From: Alistipes sp. | GTDB lineage: Bacteria > Bacteroidota > Bacteroidia > Bacteroidales > Rikenellaceae | Direction of reading: 5' to 3' | Assembly (NCBI GenBank): GCA_017560425.1 | Contig: JAFZEX010000005.1 | Coordinates: 1 to 53,188, forward strand | DNA length: 53,188 bases | In this document: piece by piece, positions 27,955 through 36,520 of the stretch | Numbering within the stretch: the stretch's first letter is position 1 | Layout of the letters: each line of letters starts with the position of its first letter | Position numbers and translations under genes: made by a program | The notes under the pieces: generated by a model | The model's input: only the letters and a program-made list of their open reading frames with translations | Database searches by the model: none | What the model was told of the DNA's origin: nothing

Positions 27955-30642
27955 TTACTCAGCGTATACAACAGTGATGCTATCTACACGTACCTGACCA
28001 GCAAGACCTGTAATAGCGTATGATGTAGCTGCAGAGCTCAAAGTTACAGTAACTACAGTACCATCAACAGTAACGCTGCCTGAGCTGATAGAGTTCTGAA
28101 GGTCTGTTGGATATGTAGTCTTGTAATCGTCACAGTTGAAGATAATCTGTGAGAACGCTGCATCAGCTGCAATAGTTACGTTAGAGCTCTTGTAGAAACG
28201 AGCAGGGTTGTAGTAGTCACCAACGTTGCTTGTAGAAGAAGCCTTGTCGTTAGTTACTGTGATACCGTTCTGCTCCCATACCTGCTGCTCAGATGAGTAA
28301 GATGTGCGGTTTGCAACATCGTCGAAGTAGATTGTTGCAGACTCACCTGTACCAGGAGTTGGCTCTGGATCAGGTGTAGGCTCTGGCTCAGGAGTAGGAT
28401 CTGGCTCTGGCTCAGGAGTTACATTGCCACCATTCAAACGCTCGCCAGTCAAACCAGCGTAGTCAGATGCCTGAGCAAAGATAATCTGCATATTGCCGTT
28501 GTTGATAGAAGAGATACCCTTGATAACACCAGCACCCTGAGCAACAGTCTCAGCACCGTAAGTAGCATACTTAGATGAGAATACAACGAACTTGTTGCCA
28601 GCAGCATCCTCCATGTTGATAGATGTGTGAGCACCACCCATTACCCATGTGTTTGCGAGGTCTGACTCAGAAACCTGAACACCCTCAATTGCAACGTACT
28701 GACCCTCGTACTTATTAGCAAGGAAGTCAGCCATAGAGATAGTCTTAGGAGCAACAGTGTTACCAGTAGACACTACAGTGATCTTATCCAAAGCAAGACC
28801 GCTAATCTGAACAGCGCCGTTGTAAGCACCAAGAGTAGCACCGTTAAGGTCGATCTGAAGCTTAGTACCGAAAGCGTAGTCGTGGTTAGCTGCAAGATAG
28901 AACTGCAAAGCACCTGTCTCGTCCTGAACATACATACCCTTCTTTGAAGTGAGGTTGTTAAGCTCAAGGTTAGAAACTACAACAGCCTCGATAGTGCCGC
29001 TAAGAGTAGCACCCTGGCCCTTTGCCAATACAGAAGCGATTGAAACAAGGTCAGATGGAGTTGGTGTTGGCTCTGGCTCTGGAGTTGGATCTGGGTTTAC
29101 AGGCTCATCGCCGCCACCCTCACCTGGAGTGAGTGCCTCGTCAGAGAGCTTAACACCGCAAACAATAGCACGTGCTGAAGCCATTGTAGAGTCAGCAGTT
29201 GTAAGTGCGAAGTTAGCGTCAGTTGAGAACTCGATCTTTGAAGCAGCAGTCAAGCCCTCGAGCTTGATTGAGTAGTGATCAGTTGCAGCAAATGCAAGCT
29301 CTGCGTATGGAGGGTTACCTGTTACACCGTCGTGTGAAGCAAGCTTCTGTGACTGAGTAGCGCCACCATCAACACGGAAGTAAAGGGTTACATCGCCACC
29401 CTTCCAGCCCTGAGCATAGAAGTTGAGGTACTTAGTACCCTCTACGCTTACAGCGCCTGAAACAAACTTACCAGCCTGCTTAGACTTACCCAACTTGAAG
29501 CCGGTTACTGCCTGACCGTTGATAGTTGTTGCACCCAAAGAGTAAGCAGCGTTTGCTGAGTCGTCAGCAGCACATACGAAAGCTGAGTCAGACTCGTACT
29601 CACCTGTAGCAGGAGTGTTAGGGCCATCGTTGCCACCCTCATTGCCACCACCACCTGGGTTCTCAGTGCCATTCTCAAGGTCGATAGCCTGACCGCCGTT
29701 ACCTACGAAAAGCTTAAGGTCGTCAAGACGATAAACTGAAGCAACAGTAGCCTGGAACTTGATGTATAGCTTCTCAGGAACCTCGTTAAGAGTGAAGTTA
29801 GCAGTAGCAACATTCCAACGACCAGGCTCAGTACCTGCATAAGTGTACTCAACAGAAACCCACTTAGAGCCGTCCTTTGATACGCTCATAAGGAACTCCT
29901 CAGGGCGGAATGTACTGTCGCCATCCTGAGTATACTTCTCAGTACCGAAAGTAACCTTGTAGTTTACGCCCTCCAATGGGGTGATGTCGTTGATTACGAA
30001 GTAAGCGTTGCTACCGAAGAAGATGTTGTTAGAGCCTGAACCAGCATAGTCTGAGTAAGAGCTGTTAGATGTTGAGTTAGCACGTACAGATACGCCTGAA
30101 CCGGTGTAAGTTACGTTAGCTGCAGCATCACCCTTAGGGTTAGCGAACTCAGGGAACTGGTCGATGTAAGGCCATGAAGAACCTGAACCGTAGGTCTTAG
30201 TTGCCTCCTTGCCATCGAAGTTATCGCTGTAAAGAAGCTCCTCGGTAACTGTTACGTTCTCGTCAGCAGACTGCTGAACCTTAATCTTTACGGTATCCCA
30301 TGCCTCGTTGTACTGAGGGTGGATAGCGCTTACACGTACTGTTGCCTCACGCAAAGCACCAGTCTCGTTAGCCGATACAGCAACAGTGATAACACCGTTC
30401 TTGTTACCAGCAGCAGGAGCTACAGTAACCCAGTCAGCATCAACAGAAGCTGTCCAATCAGCATTACATGTGATGTTCACATCCTGGCTACCCTCCTCAT
30501 TCGAAAAGTTCAACGATGTTGTAGAGACCTCCACAGTAGGATCGCCAACAACCTCGTTAGGCTCCTCACATGCCACGAAGCCAAGGGCTGAGCCCAAGAC
30601 CATTGCAACAGCAAAGAGTGACTTAAAAAGTTTGTTTGCCAT
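27955..30642 (-). CDS. Large modular surface lipoprotein with BACON-like, OB-fold-like and other beta domains
   Basis: 895 residues. Lipobox FVAC (Cys25) followed by acidic EEPNE, like a Bacteroidota surface-export signal. Modules in order: BACON-like (about 35-125); a jelly-roll-like domain (about 135-320, starting LLYSDNFDG); a second beta domain (345-505); a Pro/Glu/Thr linker; an OB-fold-like module (about 535-735) whose LSGTIEAVVVSN and KGMYVQDETGAL resemble the DUF5689 protein of this operon; a second PEPT linker; and a C-terminal beta domain (767-895, YYNPARFYKSS). No catalytic motif. It is the first gene of the operon. Inference: a multivalent surface binder that captures substrate for the nucleases and receptor. 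Confidence 0.8.
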   Translation of the reverse strand: MANKLFKSLFAVAMVLGSALGFVACEEPNEVVGDPTVEVSTTSLNFSNEEGSQDVNITCNADWTASVDADWVTVAPAAGNKNGVITVAVSANETGALREATVRVSAIHPQYNEAWDTVKIKVQQSADENVTVTEELLYSDNFDGKEATKTYGSGSSWPYIDQFPEFANPKGDAAANVTYTGSGVSVRANSTSNSSYSDYAGSGSNNIFFGSNAYFVINDITPLEGVNYKVTFGTEKYTQDGDSTFRPEEFLMSVSKDGSKWVSVEYTYAGTEPGRWNVATANFTLNEVPEKLYIKFQATVASVYRLDDLKLFVGNGGQAIDLENGTENPGGGGNEGGNDGPNTPATGEYESDSAFVCAADDSANAAYSLGATTINGQAVTGFKLGKSKQAGKFVSGAVSVEGTKYLNFYAQGWKGGDVTLYFRVDGGATQSQKLASHDGVTGNPPYAELAFAATDHYSIKLEGLTAASKIEFSTDANFALTTADSTMASARAIVCGVKLSDEALTPGEGGGDEPVNPDPTPEPEPTPTPSDLVSIASVLAKGQGATLSGTIEAVVVSNLELNNLTSKKGMYVQDETGALQFYLAANHDYAFGTKLQIDLNGATLGAYNGAVQISGLALDKITVVSTGNTVAPKTISMADFLANKYEGQYVAIEGVQVSESDLANTWVMGGAHTSINMEDAAGNKFVVFSSKYATYGAETVAQGAGVIKGISSINNGNMQIIFAQASDYAGLTGERLNGGNVTPEPEPDPTPEPEPTPDPEPTPGTGESATIYFDDVANRTSYSSEQQVWEQNGITVTNDKASSTSNVGDYYNPARFYKSSNVTIAADAAFSQIIFNCDDYKTTYPTDLQNSISSGSVTVDGTVVTVTLSSAATSYAITGLAGQVRVDSITVVYAE

Positions 30643-30738
30643 AATAAAAATTGTTTAAGTGAATAAAAAGTTTAAAAAGTTATATTAGTCAAACTTACGT
30701 TGTCGCCATATATCTCTTTAGAGATAATATGGAACATG

Positions 30739-30769
30739 CAAAGATAGCACGAATTTTGGAATAAATAAA
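30739..30769 (-). promoter_or_regulatory. Promoter of the nuclease/TonB operon
   Basis: TATCTTTG (30746-30739) on the minus strand with TTTA 19 nt upstream (30766-30769). The roughly 90-nt leader contains a small hairpin TATCTC-TTTA-GAGATA at 30711-30726. Confidence 0.55.
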
Positions 30770-30838
30770 ATCTTTCAGCAAAAATAGAAGCATTCGACAA
30801 AATAAACCACAAAGCAACACAAATGGCAACAAATACGG

Positions 30839-30870
30839 TTTGCATTTTCGTAGAAAAAATAGTATATTTG
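30839..30870 (+). promoter_or_regulatory. Promoter for ruvB
   Basis: TTTG (30839-30842), 20 nt, TATATTTG (30863-30870): an exact consensus match. Transcription should begin near 30876, after the first in-frame ATG (30872). Confidence 0.75.
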
Positions 30871-30889
30871 CATGATAATTTTTCCGAGT

Positions 30890-31906
30890 ATGGGAGTAGA
30901 CAGAAACATGCGAAACATCGAGAGCGACAAGGAGTTTGAGAGTCGTATTCGCCCACAACAGCTTCAAAACTTTGCGGGCCAGGACAAGATTGTCGCCAAC
31001 CTCAAGATATTTATCAAGGCAGCACTCATGCGTGGCGACTCGCTTGACCACACGCTGCTTCATGGCCCTCCAGGATTGGGCAAGACAACGCTTGCTAACA
31101 TCATAGCCAACGAAATGGGCGCACAGCTTAAGGTGACGTCGGGCCCCGTGCTCGATAAGCCTGGCGACCTTGCGGGCCTGCTCACCAACCTTAACCCTGG
31201 CGACGTGCTCTTCATCGACGAGATTCATCGTCTAAGTCCTATTGTCGAGGAGTATCTCTACTCGGCAATGGAGGACTATAAAATAGACATCGTCTTGGAC
31301 AAGGGCCCCGCAGCACGCTCCATTCAGATTGAACTTGCACCATTCACGCTTGTTGGTGCGACCACTCGTAGCGGTCTGCTCACTGCCCCACTGCGTGCCC
31401 GCTTTGGCATCACCTGCCACCTCGAGTACTACGATGCTCCGATTCTCGCAGGTATCGTGAAGCGCTCAGCATCAATCCTCGACATCTCGATTGATGACGA
31501 TGCAGCGCTCGAGATTGCATTACGTTCACGAGGTACACCACGTATTGCCAACGCCCTACTTCGCCGTGTTCGTGACTTCGCCATGGTCGAGGGCGAGGGA
31601 CACATCGACGTTGATATAACACGTGTTGCACTCTCGGCACTCAACATCGACTCACGAGGCCTTGACCAAATGGACAACAAGATATTGGCTACGATTATCG
31701 AGAAGTTTAACGGAGGCCCTGTCGGTCTTAACACCGTTGCCACTGCCGTTAGCGAGGAGGCTGGCACCATCGAGGAAGTTTATGAGCCATTCCTCATTAA
31801 GGAGGGTTTCCTCAAGCGCACACCCCGAGGCCGTGAAGCTACCGAGCTCGCCTATAAGCACCTCGGCTACACTTATTCTCGTGGCGACGAACAGTCATTG
31901 TTTTAA
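30890..31906 (+). CDS. ruvB: Holliday junction branch migration helicase RuvB
   Basis: Hexameric AAA+ motor that, with RuvA, drives branch migration of Holliday junctions in recombinational repair. 338 residues from the ATG at 30890; the ATG at 30872 lies before the predicted transcript start, and 30908 is another possible start. Motifs: [15 protein letters not shown] at the N terminus, Walker [11 protein letters not shown] (Lys65), Walker [11 protein letters not shown], sensor 1 VGATTRSG, and a C-terminal winged helix ending [16 protein letters not shown]. Own promoter and terminator; no ruvA nearby, as is common in Bacteroidota. Confidence 0.96.
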   Translation: MGVDRNMRNIESDKEFESRIRPQQLQNFAGQDKIVANLKIFIKAALMRGDSLDHTLLHGPPGLGKTTLANIIANEMGAQLKVTSGPVLDKPGDLAGLLTNLNPGDVLFIDEIHRLSPIVEEYLYSAMEDYKIDIVLDKGPAARSIQIELAPFTLVGATTRSGLLTAPLRARFGITCHLEYYDAPILAGIVKRSASILDISIDDDAALEIALRSRGTPRIANALLRRVRDFAMVEGEGHIDVDITRVALSALNIDSRGLDQMDNKILATIIEKFNGGPVGLNTVATAVSEEAGTIEEVYEPFLIKEGFLKRTPRGREATELAYKHLGYTYSRGDEQSLF

Positions 31907-31930
31907 CAATCAGAACATAGCATAAACAAT

Positions 31931-31967
31931 TATCCCTCTTGGACTTAACCAAGAGGGATATATTTTT
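31931..31967 (+). terminator. Terminator of ruvB
   Basis: Perfect 12-bp stem TATCCCTCTTGG/CCAAGAGGGATA with a 6-nt loop, followed by TATTTTTG. Confidence 0.9.
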
Positions 31968-31970
31968 GTG

Positions 31971-32024
31971 GGACAGATAGGATAAATGGGGTGAATGCGA
32001 CAGATGAGATAGATGAGAGAAATA
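31971..32024. repeat. Six 9-nt tandem repeat units
   Basis: Six consecutive degenerate 9-mers (GGACAGATA, GGATAAATG, GGGTGAATG, CGACAGATG, AGATAGATG, AGAGAAATA) with exact 9-nt period. It is part of the 330-nt gene-free gap between ruvB and atpK (31907-32236), which is filled by this tract, the direct repeats and the large palindrome. No gene is seen there. Confidence 0.75.
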
Positions 32025-32025
32025 A

Positions 32026-32066
32026 CCCATCAAGCGTCAGCGTTACCCATCACCCCCATCAAGCGT
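32026..32066. repeat. 12-bp direct repeat pair
   Basis: CCCATCAAGCGT occurs exactly at 32026-32037 and 32055-32066, each followed within 2 nt by AGCG, and continues into further CCCAT copies. Confidence 0.7.
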
Positions 32067-32106
32067 AGCGCTCCCATTTGTCACATGCTCCGCCACTAAG
32101 CGCACT

Positions 32107-32236
32107 AAATTTGTTGTTAGAAGGGTTGCAGATGTGGCCTTGACATGAAAAAGCTCCGGATGGGCTGTACTTTGCGTACTGCTCATTCGGAGCTTTGATT
32201 GAAAGGTCGCAGATGCGCCCTTATCACAACAAATTT
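32107..32236. repeat. 130-nt imperfect palindrome in the 3' region of the V-ATPase operon
   Basis: The ends AAATTTGTTGT (32107-32117) and ACAACAAATTT (32226-32236) are perfect inverted repeats. AAGGG/CCCTT (32121/32218) and a 13-bp inner stem (32150-32162/32184-32196) continue the pairing. Each arm carries a related GCAGATGyGsCCTT motif (32128-32141 and 32209-32222). It abuts the atpK stop codon. Confidence 0.7.
32148..32196 (-). terminator. Terminator of the V-ATPase operon
   Basis: Core of the palindrome: AAAGCTCCGAATG pairs with CATCCGGAGCTTT (one wobble) around a loop with an internal GTAC/GTAC stem. On the minus strand it ends in TTTTT. Confidence 0.7.
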
Positions 32237-32686
32237 TTAGATTGCGTTAGAGATAAGGAATGTAGCCGCAACACCCAAGATAGCGTAAAGCTCAGGGAAC
32301 GCAGCAAGGATAAGAGTCTTACCCATAACGTCGTTACCGTTACCAATAGCTGCGATACCATTAGCACAAACCTTTGACTGCATAACTGCTGATGACAAAC
32401 ATACAATAGCCATCAACAAACCTGCGCCAAATACACCTACTGCTGTAAGCATAGACATCTCTGCAACGATCTTAGAAGCTACCATGAAGTAACCTACGAA
32501 ACCGTAAAGACCCTGTGAACCTGGGAGCGCTGAAAGAATCATGTAGCTACCGAAAGCACCACCATTCTTCTTCAAAGCACCTACTGCAGCCATACCGCAA
32601 CGTGCAGTACCAACAGCTGAAGCCAAACCTGATACACCGACCATGAGGACAACGCCTACATAAGCCAAAATTAATGCTGAACTCAT
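32237..32686 (-). CDS. atpK: V-type ATPase proteolipid subunit K (c ring)
   Basis: 149 residues, four transmembrane helices forming two hairpins of the membrane rotor ring. The ion-site residues known from the Na+-binding Enterococcus hirae NtpK are all present: Leu54, Ser57 (Thr in NtpK), Gln58 and Tyr61 in LPGSQGLYGF, Gln103 in VMQSKV, and Glu132 in PELYAILG. This predicts Na+ coupling. Thirty-eight nt after atpI; the last gene of the seven-gene operon, with the terminator palindrome right after its TAA. Confidence 0.95.
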   Translation of the reverse strand: MSSALILAYVGVVLMVGVSGLASAVGTARCGMAAVGALKKNGGAFGSYMILSALPGSQGLYGFVGYFMVASKIVAEMSMLTAVGVFGAGLLMAIVCLSSAVMQSKVCANGIAAIGNGNDVMGKTLILAAFPELYAILGVAATFLISNAI

Positions 32687-32724
32687 AATTGTTAAAATGT
32701 TTTAAATTGTTAATTATTATTTGT

Positions 32725-34566
32725 TTATTCTTTCATTTTACGCACAGGATCGAATGAGCGCTGACCCATCTCGAAGCCTGCATTCTTATAAAACTCGACA
32801 AATGTCAAACGCATAGGGTGAACAAATGACGAGATTGCCGACATGAAGAGGTTGATACCATGGCCGATAAGCAAGATTATCGAAGCCGCCACGATAGGCA
32901 ACACCATGCCGTACCAAGGTGTACCCTCAGGGATTGAGTCAAGGCCTGAAAGACCCATAGCCAACGAGTTGAACACCTGCGCCAACACACCACCCGACAA
33001 ACCGATGGCGAAGAGACGAATGTAGCTCAACACGTCGCTTAGCAAACCTGTGATGTTGTTGTAAGCATCCCAAAGACCCGAGCCAAGGTTGATAAGCGGA
33101 TTACGCTTAACGTTGTTGAGCAACAACATAAGCACCGCACCAACACCCATCAAGCCGTAGAACACTGGCGATGATGTGTCGAAGCCAGGGATACCGATAC
33201 CAAACATTGGCAAGCCTACAGCAAGTGAGCCAGTGAGCAGGATAATAAACCAACCCAAAAGGCCAAATGTAGAGGTGAAGCCAAAGAGTTTGCTTCGCAT
33301 CACAATGTTAATTGCCATACCCACCAAGATCTGAACTACACCGATAGCCAAAGATATCGAGAAGAACTGATTCTGGAAATCAAGGAACTTGATAACCGGA
33401 GCGTAGTCCGAGATTGCAAGTCCGAAGAACGAGTTGGCATAGAATCCAAATGCTACTGTTGCTGAGGCACATACGATAGATAGCAAGGCTGCCTGACGCA
33501 TGCTCTCACCACCCTTAAATAGTAGCGCCAAGCCCACTGCCAACAACACAAGGCCGTAGCCCGCATCGCACAAGCAGATGGCGAAGAATAGCATGTAGAA
33601 TGGACCAAAAATTGCTGTAAGGTCGAAGGTACCATACTTTGGCAAGGCATACATCGAGCCGATAAGCTCGAACAAGCGTGCGAACTTATTGTTCTTAAGC
33701 TTTACAGGCGCCTCGTCGTCGATGGTAGCATCACGACGCATATATACAAGGTTAGGATACTCCTCGAGGAGCTTATCAACCTTATCTGCTGTATCAGCCT
33801 CTGCCCAACCCTCCAAAACGAGGAGGTTGCCATCAGCCTCACGTGCAGCCATAGCATCAACCTTCAAGCCCTGGAGCTGCTCCTTGAGCTCTGCACGACG
33901 CTCCGAAAGAACATCTACCGAGCGAGCAAGGCGTGAGTAGTCGGCGTTGAGCGCCTCGTTCTCAGCCTTAAGAGCCTCAATCTCAGCTACAGTTGCCTTG
34001 TAGTCGCTATCAGGAAGGTGCACCTCCTGACCATCGACATTGACCAATGTGCCACGTGTTACAACAGCGAAATATACAAACGACTGAGTGCGATTTATCT
34101 CCACAACGGTAACACCCTCGGCATCCTCCGCAACGAGTGCATCGAACTGAGCGGGCTGCGCCACAAAGGTGCGAAGTGTAACACCGTCGTTAGCAAGGCG
34201 CTCGATGTCGGCACGTGAGAAGCTACCCCATGGTTCAACATCTGCTGCGGTCTTCTCGAGCTGTGCTATCTTCTGAAGAATCTCCGAGCGCCGTGTCTGC
34301 AACTCGACATAGCGGTCGTAAGCCTCTGCACCATCGTAGTATGGCTCAGCATCAGCCTTGAACTCCTCGCTCTTGGCAAATGTGTCAAGAGCCTCGATAG
34401 CACGATTATATGCTTCAATCTCAAGGAGGAGTGCTCGGTCAGCCTCCGATGGCTCCCAGCCCGTAGTTGTGATATCGACAAGACCCAACTCACGAAGCTC
34501 GTTCACGAATCGCTCCTGCTCCTTAGCATGGAGTAGGATGTCGTATCTAATCATTTTACTAATCAT
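32725..34566 (-). CDS. atpI: V-type ATPase subunit I (a subunit, ion channel and stator)
   Basis: 613 residues: a soluble N-terminal half with coiled-coil segments (about 60-300) and a membrane half of seven or eight helices. The essential channel arginine is in SYIRLFAIGLSGG. Its ATG overlaps the atpD stop as ATGA (34563-34566), implying coupled translation; an internal ATG at 34554 is a less likely start. It forms the two ion half-channels facing the K ring. Confidence 0.95.
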   Translation of the reverse strand: MISKMIRYDILLHAKEQERFVNELRELGLVDITTTGWEPSEADRALLLEIEAYNRAIEALDTFAKSEEFKADAEPYYDGAEAYDRYVELQTRRSEILQKIAQLEKTAADVEPWGSFSRADIERLANDGVTLRTFVAQPAQFDALVAEDAEGVTVVEINRTQSFVYFAVVTRGTLVNVDGQEVHLPDSDYKATVAEIEALKAENEALNADYSRLARSVDVLSERRAELKEQLQGLKVDAMAAREADGNLLVLEGWAEADTADKVDKLLEEYPNLVYMRRDATIDDEAPVKLKNNKFARLFELIGSMYALPKYGTFDLTAIFGPFYMLFFAICLCDAGYGLVLLAVGLALLFKGGESMRQAALLSIVCASATVAFGFYANSFFGLAISDYAPVIKFLDFQNQFFSISLAIGVVQILVGMAINIVMRSKLFGFTSTFGLLGWFIILLTGSLAVGLPMFGIGIPGFDTSSPVFYGLMGVGAVLMLLLNNVKRNPLINLGSGLWDAYNNITGLLSDVLSYIRLFAIGLSGGVLAQVFNSLAMGLSGLDSIPEGTPWYGMVLPIVAASIILLIGHGINLFMSAISSFVHPMRLTFVEFYKNAGFEMGQRSFDPVRKMKE

Positions 34567-35177
34567 GCGTTAGACCCCTCCATGGCCTCGGCTTGCGCCT
34601 GACGTGTTTTCACAATCTTCTGAGCCGACTTACTGAGGTTCTCCTCATCCTCCATAAATCGCTTAATCTTACGTATGGCATCCTCATAACCAGGTATCTG
34701 AACCTTTTCGTAGAGGTTTACCTTCTGAGTAGTTTTGCGTCGCGCATAATCCAAGAGCTCCATCTTACGGTTGTATACCTCGAACTCGATGCCGAGCTTC
34801 GACATCGCCTTGAGGACACGAATACCCTCAGCAAACCACACAGGGGCTGAGAATAGGTCGTAAGACTTCTCGTCATAGATTATCTTATCTAATATAGGTA
34901 TGCGCACGCCCGCAATCTTCTGTGACGATAGCTCGACATCGACGATGCGGATTAGATCACAATCAAACTCGCCCCACAGCTGCACCATATAGTCGTACTG
35001 AGCCTTAAGCTCGTCCAACTCTCTACGGTAAGCGAGTGCAGAGTCCTTCGCTCGCATAACCTCCGAACGGAGTGCACTCTCCTTACTCTTGATTGTAGGG
35101 AGGGCATTCTTTCGGATTTTGAGCTGTTTGTTCAGCTCATTAAGCGAAGTCTTGTTATATTGAAATTTGATTGCCAT
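34563..35177 (-). CDS. atpD: V-type ATPase subunit D (central stalk)
   Basis: 204 residues, nearly all helical, with the subunit D pattern: FQYNKTSLNELNKQL at the start, a long N-terminal helix, and a C-terminal helix with NLYEKVQIPGYEDAIRKIKRF (quoted as KVQIPGYEDAI). It is the rotating shaft inside the A3B3 head. Nine nt after atpB; overlaps atpI by 4 nt. Confidence 0.94.
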   Translation of the reverse strand: MAIKFQYNKTSLNELNKQLKIRKNALPTIKSKESALRSEVMRAKDSALAYRRELDELKAQYDYMVQLWGEFDCDLIRIVDVELSSQKIAGVRIPILDKIIYDEKSYDLFSAPVWFAEGIRVLKAMSKLGIEFEVYNRKMELLDYARRKTTQKVNLYEKVQIPGYEDAIRKIKRFMEDEENLSKSAQKIVKTRQAQAEAMEGSNA

Positions 35178-35186
35178 AAGCCTTTA

Positions 35187-36506
35187 TTATGCTTTCCAGT
35201 ATTTTTCAGCAAGCTCCTGCTTGATACTTACCTCACCACGCTCGAAGTACTTAGCGAACAACGACCATGCTGTGTCGAGCATCTGCTCAATCTCGATGTT
35301 TACGTCGATAGAGAGAAGCTTCTCAGAGTAGTCACGAGCAAAGTCCAAAGCACGCTTGTCGTAGTCTGAAAGGTCGAAACCGTTCTCGAGCTTAGTCTTA
35401 GCATTTGCAGCATCAGCATACAAACGTACGCAGGCGTTCATAACCTGTGGGTGATCCTCACGGGTCTTCTTGCCGATAACGAGCTGCTTAAGACGTGACA
35501 ACGAACGGAATGGGTCTACGATAACCTTACTTGTGTCGGTATCGTTACGCAAGAAGAGCTGACCCTCAGTGATATAACCGGTGTTATCAGGAATAGCGTG
35601 AGTGATATCGCCACCAGAGAGGGTTGTTACAGCGATGATGGTGATTGAACCACCATTTGGCAACTGAACGGCCTTCTCGTAGATCTTAGCAAGGTCTGAG
35701 TAGAGTGAACCTGGCATTGAGTCCTTAGATGGAATCTGATCCATACGGTTTGACACGATAGCCAAAGCATCGGCATAAAGGGTCATATCGGTCAAAAGCA
35801 CAAGTACCTTCTCGCCCTTATCTACTGCGAAGTACTCGGCAGCAGTCAATGCCATATCAGGCACCAAAAGACGCTCTACTGGAGGGTTATCTGTAGTGTT
35901 TACGAACGACACGATACGATCCAATGCACCAGCATTCTCGAAGGTCTGCTTGAAGTAGAGGAAGTCGTCGTTGGTAAGACCCATACCACCCAAGATAATT
36001 TTGTCGGCCTTTGCACGGAGTGCTACGTCAGCCATAACCACGTTGTAAGGCTGATCAGGGTCGGCGAAGAATGGAATCTTCTGACCAGACACGATAGTGT
36101 TGTTAAGGTCGATACCAGCAATACCTGTTGCGATAAGCTCTGATGGCTGCAAACGACGGAATGGGTTTACAGTAGGACCACCAATCTGACGTGGCTCACC
36201 CTCAATCTGCTCACCACCCTCAAGTGGCTCGCCATAGGCATTGAAGAAGCGGCCAGCCAAAGCGTCAGATACACGCAATACTGGTGGTTCACCGTGGAAT
36301 ACCACCTCAGAGTCGGTTGCAAGACCCTCGGTACCTGCAAACACCTGAAGCGTAACCTTGTCGCCCATAATCTTTACCACCTGAGCCAAGCGACCACCTA
36401 CGGTAGCAAGCTCGTCGTTACCTACGCCTGTTGCACGAAGCGTGATGGTAGCCTTGGTGATATTGTCAATCTTAGTATATACTTTCTGAAATGCTCTTGT
36501 TGTCAT
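35187..36506 (-). CDS. atpB: V-type ATPase subunit B (non-catalytic)
   Basis: 439 residues of the ATP synthase alpha/beta fold. It has no Walker A lysine, as expected for V-type B subunits (VSGQKIPFFADPDQPYN in its place), and keeps GGMGLTNDD and the TLSGGDITHAIPDNTGYITEGQ block (quoted as GGDITHAIPD). It alternates with AtpA in the hexameric head. A canonical Shine-Dalgarno (36514-36520) sits 7 nt before its ATG, 12 nt after the atpA stop. Confidence 0.97.
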   Translation of the reverse strand: MTTRAFQKVYTKIDNITKATITLRATGVGNDELATVGGRLAQVVKIMGDKVTLQVFAGTEGLATDSEVVFHGEPPVLRVSDALAGRFFNAYGEPLEGGEQIEGEPRQIGGPTVNPFRRLQPSELIATGIAGIDLNNTIVSGQKIPFFADPDQPYNVVMADVALRAKADKIILGGMGLTNDDFLYFKQTFENAGALDRIVSFVNTTDNPPVERLLVPDMALTAAEYFAVDKGEKVLVLLTDMTLYADALAIVSNRMDQIPSKDSMPGSLYSDLAKIYEKAVQLPNGGSITIIAVTTLSGGDITHAIPDNTGYITEGQLFLRNDTDTSKVIVDPFRSLSRLKQLVIGKKTREDHPQVMNACVRLYADAANAKTKLENGFDLSDYDKRALDFARDYSEKLLSIDVNIEIEQMLDTAWSLFAKYFERGEVSIKQELAEKYWKA

Positions 36507-36513
36507 AATCTAT

Positions 36514-36520
36514 CCTCCTT
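36514..36520 (-). promoter_or_regulatory. Canonical Shine-Dalgarno for atpB
   Basis: AAGGAGG on the minus strand, 7 nt before the atpB ATG and overlapping the atpA stop codon. Unusual in Bacteroidota; may tune A:B stoichiometry. Confidence 0.65.

Noticed and set aside
28340-28430. Repeated GGCTCAGG-like units resembling a CRISPR or minisatellite
   Set aside because: They are codons for Pro-Glu-Thr linkers inside the large lipoprotein; no spacers.
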